Shown: positions 6,943 through 17,308, numbered from the stretch's first letter. The stretch is DNA of 64,000 nucleotides from Stutzerimonas kunmingensis (GCF_002929225.1 NZ_PISM01000014.1:1-64000), one strand, 5' to 3'. A program made the numbers and translations. The notes: generated by a model from the letters alone, not told the origin.

Positions 6943-7818
6943 TTAGTCACCGCGTTCAGCATCCAGCAGCGCCATGAAGGCTCTGGCCGCATTGGACAGG
7001 GTGCGTTCCCTGTGCACGATGTAGCCAAGTTGCCGGGTCAGCTGAATGCCTGGTAGAGGCAGGCTGACCACCTGTTCGTCGAGCATGCTGCGCGGTAACA
7101 CGCTCCAGGCAATGCCGATGGAGACCATCATCTTGATGGTCTCCATATAGTTGGTGCTCATGGTGATATTGGGCGTCAGGCCCTCACGCTCGAACAGTCG
7201 CTGGGCGATGTGGTGAGTGAAGGTGTTGCCGCCGGGAAAGACGGCAGGATGGCCGGCGACATCGGCCAGACGAATATCCGCCTTGCCCGCCAGCGGGTGC
7301 TCGGGCGCGACAACGAAATCCAGCGGGTCGTCCCATACCTTCATTGCCCGGACCGGCTCGGCCGTCTGCGGCGCCAGGGTGATGACCGCCAGTTCGGCGC
7401 GGCCATGCAGCACTTCGTCGTAGGCGACTTCCGAATCGAGAAAACGGATATCCAGGCTGACCTGCGGATAAGCGCGGGTGAACGCGCGCAGCAATGGCGG
7501 CAGGCGGTGCAGGCCGATGTGATGGCTGGTCGCCAGGCTCAGCCGGCCGCCAATGTCGCCGTTGAGGTTGGTCAAGGCGCGGCGGGTGTCGTCCAGTACA
7601 TTCAAAATCTGATAAGCCCGCGGCAGCAGGGCTCTTCCTGCCTCGGTCAGGCCTATCTCGCGGCCGAGCCGGTCGAACAGGCGCACGTCCAGCTGCGACT
7701 CCAATGCGGCGATGCGTTTGCTGACTGCAGGCTGGGTAAGATGCAGGCGCTCCGCAGCCAACGAAAAACTGCCCGTTTCCGCGATGGCGATAAAGGCATT
7801 GAGGTTGGCCAGGTCCAT
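6943..7818 (-). CDS. LysR-type regulator divergent from leuCD
   Basis: A 291-residue LysR-type transcriptional regulator. The N-terminal helix-turn-helix (residues 1-60: NLNAFIAIAETGSFSLAAERL, then QPAVSKRIAALE) is canonical, and residues 88-285 form the periplasmic-binding-like effector domain (SLATSHHIGLHRLPPLLRAF at its beginning). It is transcribed away from leuC with about 150 bp between, and the interval contains a palindrome of the LysR T-N11-A type. This arrangement suggests it activates leuCD, perhaps in response to a leucine-pathway intermediate; the effector is an inference. Confidence 0.9.
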   Translation of the reverse strand: MDLANLNAFIAIAETGSFSLAAERLHLTQPAVSKRIAALESQLDVRLFDRLGREIGLTEAGRALLPRAYQILNVLDDTRRALTNLNGDIGGRLSLATSHHIGLHRLPPLLRAFTRAYPQVSLDIRFLDSEVAYDEVLHGRAELAVITLAPQTAEPVRAMKVWDDPLDFVVAPEHPLAGKADIRLADVAGHPAVFPGGNTFTHHIAQRLFEREGLTPNITMSTNYMETIKMMVSIGIAWSVLPRSMLDEQVVSLPLPGIQLTRQLGYIVHRERTLSNAARAFMALLDAERGD

Positions 7819-7844
7819 GAACGATCTCTATCCGGTGGTAATGA

Positions 7845-7863
7845 GCATTCCTGAGGGGAATGC
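7845..7863. promoter_or_regulatory. LysR-type operator, GCATTCC-N5-GGAATGC
   Basis: A perfect 7-bp inverted repeat around TGAGG, located 27 bp from the LysR start and about 110 bp from leuC. It contains the T-N11-A core expected for LysR regulators. Confidence 0.6.
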
Positions 7864-7971
7864 TTTGGATGAAAAATATGAATTTGAGTAATTGAATGCA
7901 AGTCCCTAGCATCGTCCCCATAAGCGCAAGGGCTATTCGCCCCGCATAGAAAGCAGATGAGGAAAAGTCCG

Positions 7972-9399
7972 ATGGCCGGCAAGACGCTCTACGACAAGCT
8001 CTGGGAAATGCACGAGGTGAAACGTCGCGACGATGGTTCGTCGCTGATCTACATCGACCGCCACATCCTGCATGAAGTGACTTCGCCACAAGCGTTCGAA
8101 GGTCTGCGTCTGGCCAATCGCAAGCCATGGCGCATCGACGCCAATATCGCCACGCCGGACCACAACGTGCCGACCACCAAGGGCGAGCGTCAGGGCGGGC
8201 TGGAAGCCATCGCTGATGAGGTCTCGCGCATCCAGGTGCAGACGCTGGACGAGAACTGCGACGATTTCGGCATCCTCGAATTCAAGATGAACGACGTGCG
8301 TCAGGGCATCGTCCACGTCATCGGTCCGGAGCAGGGCGCGACATTGCCCGGCATGACCGTGGTGTGCGGTGACTCGCATACCTCCACCCACGGCGCCTTC
8401 GGCGCGCTGGCCCATGGCATCGGCACTTCCGAGGTCGAGCACGTGCTCGCCACCCAGTGCCTGGTCGCCAAGAAGATGAAGAACATGCAGGTGCGCGTCG
8501 AAGGCAAGCTGCCGTTCGGCGTCACCGCGAAGGACATCGTGCTGGCGGTGATCGGCAAGATTGGCACCGCTGGCGGTAACGGCCATGCCCTGGAATTCGC
8601 CGGCAGCGCGATTCGCGATCTGTCCATGGAAGGGCGCATGACTATCTGCAACATGTCCATCGAAGCCGGTGCCCGCGTAGGCATGGTGGCGGTGGATGAA
8701 AAGACCATCGCCTACGTCGAAGGGCGTCCGTTCGCGCCGAAGGGCGACGACTGGGACAAGGCGGTCGAGCTGTGGAAAGGCCTGGTCTCCGATGTCGACG
8801 CGGTGTTCGACACCGTCGTCGAGCTCAAAGCCGAGGACATCAAGCCGCAGGTCAGCTGGGGCACTTCGCCGGAAATGGTGCTGGCTGTCGATCAGAGCGT
8901 GCCGGACCCCGCCGCCGAAGCCGACCCGGTCAAGCGCGATTCCATCGTTCGTGCGCTGAAGTACATGGGCCTGGCGGCCAACCAGCCGATCACCGATATC
9001 AAGCTGGATCGCGTGTTCATTGGTTCCTGCACCAACTCGCGGATCGAGGATCTGCGTGCCGCAGCTGAGGTCGCCAAGGGACGCAAGGTGGCGGCGAACG
9101 TCAAGCAGGCGATGGTTGTGCCGGGGTCCGGCCTGGTGAAGCAGCAGGCCGAGGCTGAAGGGTTGGACAAGATCTTCGTCGAGGCTGGCTTCGAGTGGCG
9201 CGAGCCAGGTTGCTCCATGTGCCTGGCGATGAACCCCGACAAGCTGGGCAGCGGCGAGCATTGCGCCTCGACTTCCAACCGCAACTTCGAGGGGCGTCAG
9301 GGCGCTGGTGGACGCACACACCTGGTCAGCCCGGCCATGGCGGCCGCTGCGGCGGTAACCGGCCATTTCATCGATGTACGCGAACTGGTCCAGGCCTGA
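7972..9399 (+). CDS. leuC: 3-isopropylmalate dehydratase, large subunit
   Basis: A 475-residue aconitase-type enzyme that with LeuD isomerises 2-isopropylmalate to 3-isopropylmalate in leucine synthesis. Cluster-binding cysteines are visible in [13 protein letters not shown] (about residue 347) and [11 protein letters not shown] (about residues 407-411); [15 protein letters not shown] and the substrate-binding [10 protein letters not shown] are conserved. The ATG at 7972 has GAGGAAAAG upstream and gives the usual N-terminus [12 protein letters not shown]; an in-frame ATG at 7957 lacks such a site. leuD follows after 11 bp. Probably activated by the divergent LysR protein. Confidence 0.97.
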   Translation: MAGKTLYDKLWEMHEVKRRDDGSSLIYIDRHILHEVTSPQAFEGLRLANRKPWRIDANIATPDHNVPTTKGERQGGLEAIADEVSRIQVQTLDENCDDFGILEFKMNDVRQGIVHVIGPEQGATLPGMTVVCGDSHTSTHGAFGALAHGIGTSEVEHVLATQCLVAKKMKNMQVRVEGKLPFGVTAKDIVLAVIGKIGTAGGNGHALEFAGSAIRDLSMEGRMTICNMSIEAGARVGMVAVDEKTIAYVEGRPFAPKGDDWDKAVELWKGLVSDVDAVFDTVVELKAEDIKPQVSWGTSPEMVLAVDQSVPDPAAEADPVKRDSIVRALKYMGLAANQPITDIKLDRVFIGSCTNSRIEDLRAAAEVAKGRKVAANVKQAMVVPGSGLVKQQAEAEGLDKIFVEAGFEWREPGCSMCLAMNPDKLGSGEHCASTSNRNFEGRQGAGGRTHLVSPAMAAAAAVTGHFIDVRELVQA

Positions 9400-9410
9400 G
9401 GAGATAACGG

Positions 9411-10058
9411 ATGAAAGCCTTTACCCAACACAACGGCCTGGTCTGTCCGCTGGATCGTGCCAACGTCGATACCGATCAGATCATTCCGAAGCAGTTTCTC
9501 AAGTCCATCAAGCGCACCGGCTTTGGCCCTAATCTGTTCGATGAGTGGCGCTACCTGGACGTCGGCCAGCCGAATCAGGATTGCTCGCAGCGTCCGGTGA
9601 ACAAGGACTTCGTGCTGAACTTCCCGCGCTACCAGGGCGCCAGCGTGCTGCTGGCGCGTGAGAACTTCGGCTGCGGCTCCTCCCGCGAGCACGCGCCGTG
9701 GGCCTTGGAGGAGTACGGTTTCCGTACGATCATCGCGCCGAGCTTTGCCGATATTTTCTACAACAACAGCTTCAAGAACGGCCTGCTGCCGATCGTGCTG
9801 AAGGAAGAGGAAGTCGATGAACTGTTCGCACAGGCCGAAGCCAACGAAGGCTACCAGCTGACCGTGGACCTCGCTGCCCAGGTCGTGACACGCCCGGACG
9901 GCAAGCAGTACGACTTTGAAGTCGATGCCTTCCGCAAGCACTGCCTGCTCAACGGCCTCGACGATATCGGCCTGACGCTGCAAGACGCGGACGCGATCAA
10001 GGCGTTTGAGACCCGTCACCAGCAGAGCCAGCCATGGCTGTTCGGCGCCATCAAGTGA
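9411..10058 (+). CDS. leuD: 3-isopropylmalate dehydratase, small subunit
   Basis: A 215-residue swivel subunit of isopropylmalate isomerase, full length. Family features include [22 protein letters not shown] at the N-terminus and the [20 protein letters not shown] segment near residue 80, which closes over the active site of LeuC. It is read from the same transcript as leuC, with GAGGAGATAAC just before the ATG. In P. aeruginosa a further gene separates leuD from leuB; here only a 96-bp interval with two hairpins does. Confidence 0.97.
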   Translation: MKAFTQHNGLVCPLDRANVDTDQIIPKQFLKSIKRTGFGPNLFDEWRYLDVGQPNQDCSQRPVNKDFVLNFPRYQGASVLLARENFGCGSSREHAPWALEEYGFRTIIAPSFADIFYNNSFKNGLLPIVLKEEEVDELFAQAEANEGYQLTVDLAAQVVTRPDGKQYDFEVDAFRKHCLLNGLDDIGLTLQDADAIKAFETRHQQSQPWLFGAIK

Positions 10059-10070
10059 GATAAGGGCAGG

Positions 10071-10132
10071 GTGGATGATGCGTCATCCATCCACTTGCAG
10101 GGTTTCGGTGGATGAACACAACGGCGTCCACC
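10071..10132. repeat. Pair of REP-like hairpins between leuD and leuB
   Basis: Two short palindromes: GTGGATGA/TCATCCATCCAC (10071-10094) and GGTGGA/TCCACC (10107-10132). Both carry the GGTGGAT core that recurs in extragenic palindromes of pseudomonads. No T-tract follows, so they are more likely mRNA-stabilising or REP elements than terminators. Confidence 0.5.
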
Positions 10133-10154
10133 CAAGTGAAAATCGAGGAATGTG

Positions 10155-11237
10155 ATGAGTAAACAGATTCTGGTTCTGCCCGGTGATGGTATCGGCCCGG
10201 AGATCATGGCCGAGGCGGTCAAGGTTCTGCAGCTGGCCAATGACAAGTTCCAACTGGACTTCGAGCTGAGCTATGACGAGTTGGGTGGCGCAGCGGTCGA
10301 CAAATATGGCGTGCCGCTGGCCGACGAAACCCTTGCGCGTGCACGTGCTGCCGATGCCATTCTGCTTGGCGCGGTGGGAGGTCCGAAGTGGGACAAGATC
10401 GATCCGGCCATTCGTCCCGAGCGCGGTCTGCTGAAGATTCGCTCCGAGCTGGGGCTGTTCGGTAACCTGCGTCCGGCACTGCTCTACCCGCAACTGGCCG
10501 ATGCCTCGTCGCTGAAGCATGAGATCGTGGCCGGTCTGGATATCCTCATCGTTCGCGAGTTGACCGGCGGCATCTATTTCGGCAAGCCGCGCGAAAGCAA
10601 GGTGCTGGAGAACGGTGAGCGCATGGCGTACGACACGCTGCCGTACAGTGAAAGCGAAATCCGTCGCATCGCCAAGGTCGGCTTCGACATGGCGATGGTG
10701 CGCAACAAGAAGCTCTGTTCGGTGGACAAGGCCAACGTGCTGGCGTCCAGCCAGCTGTGGCGTGCTGTGGTCGAGGAAGTGGCCAAGGACTATCCCGAGA
10801 TCGAGCTGAGCCACATGTACGTCGACAATGCGGCGATGCAGCTGGTGCGCGCACCGAAGCAGTTTGACGTGATCGTCACCGACAACATGTTTGGCGACAT
10901 CCTCTCCGACGAGGCATCGATGCTGACCGGTTCCATTGGCATGCTGCCGTCCGCCTCGCTGGATGCGGGCAACAAGGGCATGTACGAGCCATGCCACGGT
11001 TCAGCGCCGGATATCGCTGGCCAGGGCATCGCAAATCCGTTGGCGACCATCCTGTCCGTTTCGATGATGCTGCGTTACAGCTTCAATCAGGTAGCGGCAG
11101 CCGATGCCATCGAGCAGGCGGTGAGTGATGTGCTCGATCAGGGCCTGCGTACCGGTGATATCTGGTCGGAAGGCTGCACCAAGGTCGGTACTCAGGCGAT
11201 GGGCGATGCAGTAGTCGCGGCCCTCGCGAAGTTGTAA
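10155..11237 (+). CDS. leuB: 3-isopropylmalate dehydrogenase
   Basis: A 360-residue NAD-dependent beta-decarboxylating dehydrogenase, third step of leucine synthesis. It has [14 protein letters not shown] at the N-terminus, substrate-binding arginines in [22 protein letters not shown], the [10 protein letters not shown] segment, the metal-binding [14 protein letters not shown] and the cofactor motif [17 protein letters not shown] at 10152 and ATG at 10155 are adjacent candidates; ATG gives the conserved start [12 protein letters not shown] and follows GAGGAA. It probably shares a transcript with leuCD through the hairpin region and ends at a strong terminator. Confidence 0.96.
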   Translation: MSKQILVLPGDGIGPEIMAEAVKVLQLANDKFQLDFELSYDELGGAAVDKYGVPLADETLARARAADAILLGAVGGPKWDKIDPAIRPERGLLKIRSELGLFGNLRPALLYPQLADASSLKHEIVAGLDILIVRELTGGIYFGKPRESKVLENGERMAYDTLPYSESEIRRIAKVGFDMAMVRNKKLCSVDKANVLASSQLWRAVVEEVAKDYPEIELSHMYVDNAAMQLVRAPKQFDVIVTDNMFGDILSDEASMLTGSIGMLPSASLDAGNKGMYEPCHGSAPDIAGQGIANPLATILSVSMMLRYSFNQVAAADAIEQAVSDVLDQGLRTGDIWSEGCTKVGTQAMGDAVVAALAKL

Positions 11238-11242
11238 TCTTC

Positions 11243-11275
11243 TGGCCCGCCTTAATCTGCGCGGGCCACTTTTTC
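11243..11275 (+). terminator. Rho-independent terminator after leuB
   Basis: Stem TGGCCCGC/GCGGGCCA followed by CTTTTTC. Confidence 0.85.
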
Positions 11276-11291
11276 TATAGGTGTAGTTGCG

Positions 11292-12404
11292 ATGAAACGT
11301 GTAGGTCTGATCGGTTGGCGCGGTATGGTCGGTTCCGTGCTCATGCAGCGGATGCTGGAAGAGCGGGATTTCGACCTGATCGAGCCCGTGTTCTTCACCA
11401 CTTCCAATGTCGGCGGCCAGGGCCCCGATATTGGCAAGGAAACCGCTGCGCTGAAGGACGCCTACAGCATCGACGAGCTGAAAGGCCTCGATGTGATCCT
11501 GACCTGTCAGGGCGGCGACTACACCAATGAAGTCTTCCCCAAGCTGCGTGAAGCGGGCTGGCAGGGCTACTGGATCGACGCGGCGTCCTCGCTGCGTATG
11601 CAGGACGATGCGGTGATCGTGCTCGATCCGGTGAACCGTCGCGTGATCGACCAGCAACTGGATGCCGGCACCAAGAACTACATCGGCGGCAACTGCACCG
11701 TCAGCCTGGCGCTGATGGGCCTTGGCGGTCTGTTCGAGGCCGGTCTGGTCGAGTGGATGAGCGCGATGACCTATCAGGCAGCCTCCGGCGCCGGCGCGCA
11801 GAACATGCGCGAATTGATCAAGCAGATGGGTGCAATCAATGCGGCCGTGGCCGATGATCTGGCCAATCCCGCCAGCGCGATCCTGGATATCGACCGTAAG
11901 GTGGCTGAAACCCAGCGTAGCGAAGCATTCCCGGTCGACAATTTCGGCGTGCCGCTGGCCGGCAGCCTGATTCCTTACATCGACAAGGAGTTGCCGAATG
12001 GGCAGAGCCGCGAAGAGTGGAAGGCGCAGGCTGAGACCAACAAGATCCTTGGTCGATTCAAGAGTCCGATCCCGGTTGACGGCATCTGCGTGCGCGTGGG
12101 TGCCATGCGTTGCCACAGCCAGGCGCTGACCATCAAGCTGAACAAGGATGTGCCGATCTCCGATATCGAAGGGCTGATCAGCCAGCACAATCCCTGGGTC
12201 AAGCTGGTGCCGAATCATCGTGATGCCAGCATGCAGGAGCTGAGTCCGGCCGCAGTCACCGGAACGCTAAGCGTGCCGGTCGGCCGTCTGCGCAAGCTCA
12301 ACATGGGCTCGCACTACCTGGGCGCGTTCACCGTGGGCGACCAGCTGCTGTGGGGCGCCGCGGAGCCGCTGCGGCGCATGTTGCGTATCCTGCTGGAGCG
12401 TTGA
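11292..12404 (+). CDS. asd: Aspartate-semialdehyde dehydrogenase
   Basis: A 370-residue NADPH-dependent enzyme that makes aspartate semialdehyde for lysine, threonine, methionine and diaminopimelate. The N-terminal cofactor motif is [14 protein letters not shown]; the catalytic cysteine is Cys135 in [12 protein letters not shown]; the later [10 protein letters not shown] and [17 protein letters not shown] segment ([12 protein letters not shown]) bind substrate. This is the gram-negative long form. It lies 54 bp after leuB behind a terminator, so it should have its own promoter, and a second terminator separates it from the usg-like paralogue. Confidence 0.97.
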   Translation: MKRVGLIGWRGMVGSVLMQRMLEERDFDLIEPVFFTTSNVGGQGPDIGKETAALKDAYSIDELKGLDVILTCQGGDYTNEVFPKLREAGWQGYWIDAASSLRMQDDAVIVLDPVNRRVIDQQLDAGTKNYIGGNCTVSLALMGLGGLFEAGLVEWMSAMTYQAASGAGAQNMRELIKQMGAINAAVADDLANPASAILDIDRKVAETQRSEAFPVDNFGVPLAGSLIPYIDKELPNGQSREEWKAQAETNKILGRFKSPIPVDGICVRVGAMRCHSQALTIKLNKDVPISDIEGLISQHNPWVKLVPNHRDASMQELSPAAVTGTLSVPVGRLRKLNMGSHYLGAFTVGDQLLWGAAEPLRRMLRILLER

Positions 12405-12426
12405 TGCGCTCTCGATGAAGTGCCAG

Positions 12427-12457
12427 ACGCCGCGACTTGTTCGCGGCGTTTTCGTTT
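12427..12457 (+). terminator. Rho-independent terminator after asd
   Basis: Stem ACGCCGCG/CGCGGCGT with loop ACTTGTT, then TTTTCGTTT. Confidence 0.85.
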
Positions 12458-12539
12458 ATGCGATGTGCCGCTCGGCGGCACTGGTTGCAGTGGTCTGCCA
12501 TTTCGCTACAGTGCCGGTCCTTAGTGCGTGGAGGTGACG

Positions 12540-13550
12540 ATGCCCACAGGTGTCGGTGTTGCGGTCGTAGGTGCGGTCAGCCTGGTAGGCGAAGCACTGG
12601 TCGAGGTGCTCGAGGAGCGGACGTTTCCGGTTGCCGAGCTGTATCTGTTGGGTGATAGCGAGGATGTCGGGCACACGGTGCCATTCAAGGGCCGGAATCT
12701 GCGTGTAGGCGAGGCGGATCGCTTCGACTTCAATCGGGCGCAGCTGGTGTTTCTGGTCGGTGCTTCGGAATTGGTGAGCGAGTGTCACGTCAAGGCAGTA
12801 GCGGCAGGCTGCCGAATCGTCGATCTGTCAGGCTCGAGTCCCGTCAAGCAGCAGCTTTGCGTGGTGCCAGAGGTTAACGGCGGGCTGCTCGATTCGTTGC
12901 CCGATCAGCGCGCCATTGCCAGTCCACTGCCTGAAGCGGTCGCTCTGGCCATCGCATTGAAGCCGATCCAGCAACAGCTGGATTTGCATCGCGTGACTGT
13001 TACGGCCTGTTTGCCGGTATCAAGTCGTGGTGCGGCGGGCGTGAAGGAGCTTGCCCGGCAGACATCCGAATTGCTCAATGCGCGCCCTTTGGAGCCCCGA
13101 ATATTCGGCCGGCAGATGGCTTTCAATATGCTCGCACAAGCCGAGGCGGTCGACGCGCAAGGATATGGAGCGCAGGAACGGCGTCTGGTTGAAGAGCTTC
13201 GTCAGCTCCTGGATATGCCTGAACTCGCCGTCTCTGTTACGTTCGTTCAAGCTCCGGTGTTCTTCGGAGAGAGCCTCATCGTCTCGTTGCAGGGTGGCGT
13301 CGAGGCCGATATGCCAGCGCTGTCTGCGGCTCTCGACGCGGCGCCAGGGGTTGAGCTGGTGGAGTCGGATGACTATCCGACAGCGGTTGGTGACGCAGTC
13401 GGGCAGGAGGCGATCTATGTTGGAAGACTTCGTCGAGGCATCTGCGATCCACGGGAAGTCAATTTGTGGATTGTGTCTGATAACGTGCGAAAAGGCGCGG
13501 CACTAAACGCTGTGCAGTCTGGTGAGTTGTTGATAAAAGACTATCTGTAA
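12540..13550 (+). CDS. usg: USG-1-like Asd paralogue, catalytic Cys missing
   Basis: A 336-residue protein with the fold of aspartate-semialdehyde dehydrogenase: GVAVVGAVSLVGEALVEVLE resembles the NADP motif and the C-terminal half aligns over the dimerisation domain. The position of the catalytic cysteine is taken by IASPLPEAVALAIAL, so dehydrogenase activity is unlikely. In enterobacteria and pseudomonads the homologous gene lies next to asd or truA, as here. The start ATG at 12540 follows GGAGGTG. Its role is unknown; it may be a scaffold or a redox/NADP sensor. Confidence 0.85.
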   Translation: MPTGVGVAVVGAVSLVGEALVEVLEERTFPVAELYLLGDSEDVGHTVPFKGRNLRVGEADRFDFNRAQLVFLVGASELVSECHVKAVAAGCRIVDLSGSSPVKQQLCVVPEVNGGLLDSLPDQRAIASPLPEAVALAIALKPIQQQLDLHRVTVTACLPVSSRGAAGVKELARQTSELLNARPLEPRIFGRQMAFNMLAQAEAVDAQGYGAQERRLVEELRQLLDMPELAVSVTFVQAPVFFGESLIVSLQGGVEADMPALSAALDAAPGVELVESDDYPTAVGDAVGQEAIYVGRLRRGICDPREVNLWIVSDNVRKGAALNAVQSGELLIKDYL

Positions 13551-13694
13551 AAGATACTTACTGGTAATTCAAAGAATATTTCTAGCCGATGCGCTGAACG
13601 GCTTATCGCTGATGGGGAGCCACCGCCAGGTGGCGCGGGCAGTGACATAAGACCCTCTCGTAGTTCGAGAAAAAGATAAACAAGGGATTAAATA

Positions 13695-16445
13695 ATGGTT
13701 CGGGTTCGCAATCTGGTGCTGGCAATCGCGGCTGCTACCGCGCTGACTACAGAAATGGCCCACGCGCTTGGGTTGGGAGAGGTCACGCTTCAGTCGTCAT
13801 TGAATCAACCGCTGATCGCGGAAATCGAGCTGCTGGATGCAAACAGCCTGGCGCCCGGGGAGGTGATCCCGGTATTGGCCTCGCTCGAAGAATTCAATCG
13901 CGCCGGTATTGATCGCCAGTACTTTCTGACGGACCTGAAATTCACTCCAGTACTGCGTCCGAACGGAAAGAGCGTCATTCAGGTTTCGTCCAGCAAGCCG
14001 GTACGCGAACCCTATCTCAATTTTCTCGTTGAGGTGCTCTGGCCCAGTGGGCGCCTGCTCCGTGAGTACACCCTGCTGCTCGATCCGCCACTCTATTCAC
14101 CGGAAACGGCAGCGGCCGCAGCACCGCAGTTGCCCATTTCCGCGCCGTCCCGAACAGTAGAGCCAGTACGCTCTGCGCCAGCTCGTCCGTCTACAACGCG
14201 CTCGACCCCAGTTCAGCCGGTAAGCGCCCCGCAGAGCGGTGGTAGCGAATACAAGACTTCCGCGCGCGATACTCTCTGGGAGATCGCGGAGCTTAATCGT
14301 CGCAATGGAACGGTTCATCAGGCGATGCTGGCGATTCAGGATCTCAATCCTGATGCTTTCATCGGCGGCAATATCAACCGGATGAAGAGCGGACAGGTAC
14401 TCCGTCTGCCGGATGCCGAGCAGATATCGACTCGCTCTCAGGCCGAAGCGATCGCTCAGGTCGCGGAGCAGAACGCGGCATGGCGTCAGGGTAGTGGTGG
14501 CGCGGTTGCAGGCGCTCGCCAACTGGACGCGACCCGTCGTACTGAAGCTGGAGCAGCACCGTCGCGTAGCGAGTCTCGTGACAGCCTCCGCCTGGTGGCG
14601 GCTGATGCAGGCAAGGAAACTGCCGGCTCCGACACCGGGTCTGCCGAAGGCGGCCAGGCCTTGCGTGACAAGCTGGCGGTGACCCAGGAGAGTCTGGACT
14701 CCAGCCGTCGTGAGAACGACGACCTCAAGGATCGTCTGAATGATCTACAGGGGCAGCTGGAAAAGCTGCAACGGCTTATGCAGCTCAAGGATGACCAGCT
14801 TGCCAAGCTGCAGGCCCAGGTCGGTGCCGAAGGCCAGGCCCCGGCGCTGGACGCCAACGCCAGCCAGCCTGCTGCCGCAAAAACAGAGCCCCAGGCAACT
14901 GAAGATAGCACGCAAGAGCCGGCCCGCGATGGCGGTGACACCCAGGCTGGTTCTGCTGTTGATACCCGGCAGGAACCTGCTCCAGTCGTTGCTCCGCCAC
15001 CGGCCGAGCAGTCTGCGGCGTCCAAGCCTGCTGCAAAGCCAGCCAGCCCAGCGAAACCGGTCGCACCTGTTGTTGAGCCTGAGCCCAAGAGCCTGATTGA
15101 CGATCTGCTGTCCAACACTTTGCTGCTCGGTGTCGTCGGCGGTAGTGCCCTGTTGCTCTTACTGCTGGGTCTGATGGCTCTTTCGCGCCGCAATGCGATG
15201 AAAGAGGCGGAGCTGCAGGAAAGTCTGATGGCGGATGACACGGTCGACGATCTGCGAGTGGAATCGCCGGCGTACGTCGATTTGGGCCAGGAGCATCAAC
15301 TTGAACCGACTTCCTTCCATGCCGACGCTCCGACTGCGTCGGATGAGCTGACTTCCACTACAGGTGATGCATTGGCCGAGGCGGACATCTACATCGCTTA
15401 CGGCCGCTTCAATCAGGCTGCAGAACTGCTACAAAATGCGCTTAATGACGAGCCTCAGCGGAGCGATCTGCGGCTGAAGCTGATGGAAGTGTATGCGGAG
15501 CTTGGCAATCGCGATGGCTTCGCCCGTGAAGAAGCTGAACTACGTGAAATCGGCGGCGCTACCACCGAAGTCGAGCAGCTGAAGTACAAGTATCCCGCCA
15601 TGGCCGCGGCGATCGGAGGCTCGGCAGCTGTCGCCGCCACTCATATGGACATGGACAGCCTCGACCTTGATGATCTGCAGCTCGACGAGCCGGCCGCGCC
15701 GGCGGCAGGGCAGGATCTGGACGATGCATTCGACCTCAGCCTGGATGACCTGGACATCGATCTGAACGAGGAGCGTCCGGCTGCACCTGCGGACGACTCT
15801 TTGGACTTCGACGACCTGACGCTGGATGAGCCGGTTACCGAGCGTGAGGCCTCGCCTGCAGCCAGCGATTTCTCCTTCGATCTCGCAGAAGATAAGTCTG
15901 CGCAAGAGGCCGAGCAGAACGATCTTTCCGATTTCTCGTTCGATCTGGACAGCGACAAAGGAGCGGAGCAAGCCCCCACAGAGTTTTCGCTCAATCTCGA
16001 CGAGGAGCCGGTTGAAGGTCCTGCCGCGTTTGAAAGTGATGATCTCGATTTCGAACTGTCGGAGCCTGTAGCGAATCCGAGCGACGATTTGCCCGAAGGG
16101 TTCGATATTTCGCTGGATGAGCCCGAGTTTGAGGCGCAACCGGAAACCTTTGCCGACAAGCTGAACGAGGTGGAGGCTGATCTGGATGATCTGTCCAAGG
16201 AACTGGAGGAGCCGGCCACTGCTCCTGCTGACAACTTGGCTACGACTGACGCCGACGGCGGTGGGGAGGACGACTTCGATTTCTTCTCCGACACCGACGA
16301 AACTACCACCAAGCTGGATCTCGCCAGAGCCTATATCGACATGGGCGACGCTGAAGGTGCACGCGACATCTTGGATGAAGTGATTTCCGAGGGTAGCGAT
16401 GTCCAGCAGCAAGAGGCGCGAGAAATGCTCGCCAAACTAGCCTGA
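13695..16445 (+). CDS. fimV: Pilus assembly/polarity protein FimV
   Basis: A 916-residue inner-membrane hub protein required for type IV pilus assembly and polar localisation. A signal peptide (residues 1-24, ending THEMAHA-like TEMAHA) leads into the periplasmic FimV domain, a LysM peptidoglycan-binding module near residues 185-240 (YKTSARDTLWEIAELN), a Gln/Glu-rich coiled coil at about 315-375, and one membrane span at about 474-495. The cytoplasmic part begins with TPR-like repeats, continues with long acidic Asp/Leu-rich repeats, and ends in the conserved FimV C-terminal helix pair (TKLDLARAYIDMGDAEGARDIL) that binds FimL. truA follows 2 bp later. Confidence 0.93.
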   Translation: MVRVRNLVLAIAAATALTTEMAHALGLGEVTLQSSLNQPLIAEIELLDANSLAPGEVIPVLASLEEFNRAGIDRQYFLTDLKFTPVLRPNGKSVIQVSSSKPVREPYLNFLVEVLWPSGRLLREYTLLLDPPLYSPETAAAAAPQLPISAPSRTVEPVRSAPARPSTTRSTPVQPVSAPQSGGSEYKTSARDTLWEIAELNRRNGTVHQAMLAIQDLNPDAFIGGNINRMKSGQVLRLPDAEQISTRSQAEAIAQVAEQNAAWRQGSGGAVAGARQLDATRRTEAGAAPSRSESRDSLRLVAADAGKETAGSDTGSAEGGQALRDKLAVTQESLDSSRRENDDLKDRLNDLQGQLEKLQRLMQLKDDQLAKLQAQVGAEGQAPALDANASQPAAAKTEPQATEDSTQEPARDGGDTQAGSAVDTRQEPAPVVAPPPAEQSAASKPAAKPASPAKPVAPVVEPEPKSLIDDLLSNTLLLGVVGGSALLLLLLGLMALSRRNAMKEAELQESLMADDTVDDLRVESPAYVDLGQEHQLEPTSFHADAPTASDELTSTTGDALAEADIYIAYGRFNQAAELLQNALNDEPQRSDLRLKLMEVYAELGNRDGFAREEAELREIGGATTEVEQLKYKYPAMAAAIGGSAAVAATHMDMDSLDLDDLQLDEPAAPAAGQDLDDAFDLSLDDLDIDLNEERPAAPADDSLDFDDLTLDEPVTEREASPAASDFSFDLAEDKSAQEAEQNDLSDFSFDLDSDKGAEQAPTEFSLNLDEEPVEGPAAFESDDLDFELSEPVANPSDDLPEGFDISLDEPEFEAQPETFADKLNEVEADLDDLSKELEEPATAPADNLATTDADGGGEDDFDFFSDTDETTTKLDLARAYIDMGDAEGARDILDEVISEGSDVQQQEAREMLAKLA

Positions 16446-16447
16446 TC

Positions 16448-17308
16448 ATGACCCAAGCAGTACCCCAAACGGCAGCCGAAATGGCTGCCGTCGGCGTTTC
16501 CAGGATCGCGCTTGGCGTCGAATACAAGGGATCGCGCTATCGCGGATTTCAGCGTCAGCGCGCCGGTGTGCGATCCATTCAGGAGTCACTCGAAACCGCG
16601 TTGACCAAAGTGGCGGGTGGTCACTCCGTCACGCTGAGCTGTGCAGGTCGCACAGACGCATTGGTCCATGCCAGCGGGCAGGTCGTGCACTTCGATACGC
16701 CGGTCTCGCGAACCATGCACGCATGGGTGATGGGTGCGAACATGAACCTGCCATCCGACATCAGCGTCACCTGGGCGAAGGAGATGCCGCGTCATTTCGA
16801 TGCGCGCTTCAGCGCGATGGCTCGCCGTTATCGCTATGTGATCTACAACGATCAGATACGGCCGGCGCACATGGCCGAAGAGGTTACCTGGAACCATCGC
16901 CCACTCGATATCGAGCGTATGCGTGCCGCTGCCACGGCGTTCGTGGGAACACATGATTTCAGTGCCTTCCGGGCCAGGCAGTGTCAGGCCAAGTCGCCGA
17001 TCAAAACCATTCATCACCTGGAGCTGCTGGAGCACGGCCGGCTGATCGTCATAGATGTTCGGGCCAATGCCTTTCTGCATCATATGGTGCGCAACTTCGC
17101 TGGCGTTCTGATGACCATTGGTGCGGGTGAGCGGCCAGTGGAATGGGCTGCGCAAGTGCTGGAGTCTCGTGTGCGCCGAACGGGCGGAGTGACAGCGCAC
17201 CCGTACGGGCTCTATCTCATCGAAGTCGATTATCCCGAAGAGTTCGAGCTGCCGAAGCGCTATCTCGGTCCGCACTTCCTGTCGGGTTTGCCGGACGTTC
17301 GTCGCTAA
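16448..17308 (+). CDS. truA: tRNA pseudouridine(38-40) synthase
   Basis: A 286-residue enzyme that converts uridines 38, 39 and 40 of tRNA anticodon arms to pseudouridine. The catalytic aspartate is Asp70 in CAGRTDALVHASGQVVHF; the N-terminal GVEYKGSRYRGFQRQ and the ARFSAMARRYRYVI segment are signature stretches, and FLHHMVRNFAGVL near residue 215 is conserved. The ATG lies 2 bp after the fimV stop without its own clear Shine-Dalgarno, so translation is probably coupled to fimV. Length is normal. Confidence 0.95.
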   Translation: MTQAVPQTAAEMAAVGVSRIALGVEYKGSRYRGFQRQRAGVRSIQESLETALTKVAGGHSVTLSCAGRTDALVHASGQVVHFDTPVSRTMHAWVMGANMNLPSDISVTWAKEMPRHFDARFSAMARRYRYVIYNDQIRPAHMAEEVTWNHRPLDIERMRAAATAFVGTHDFSAFRARQCQAKSPIKTIHHLELLEHGRLIVIDVRANAFLHHMVRNFAGVLMTIGAGERPVEWAAQVLESRVRRTGGVTAHPYGLYLIEVDYPEEFELPKRYLGPHFLSGLPDVRR

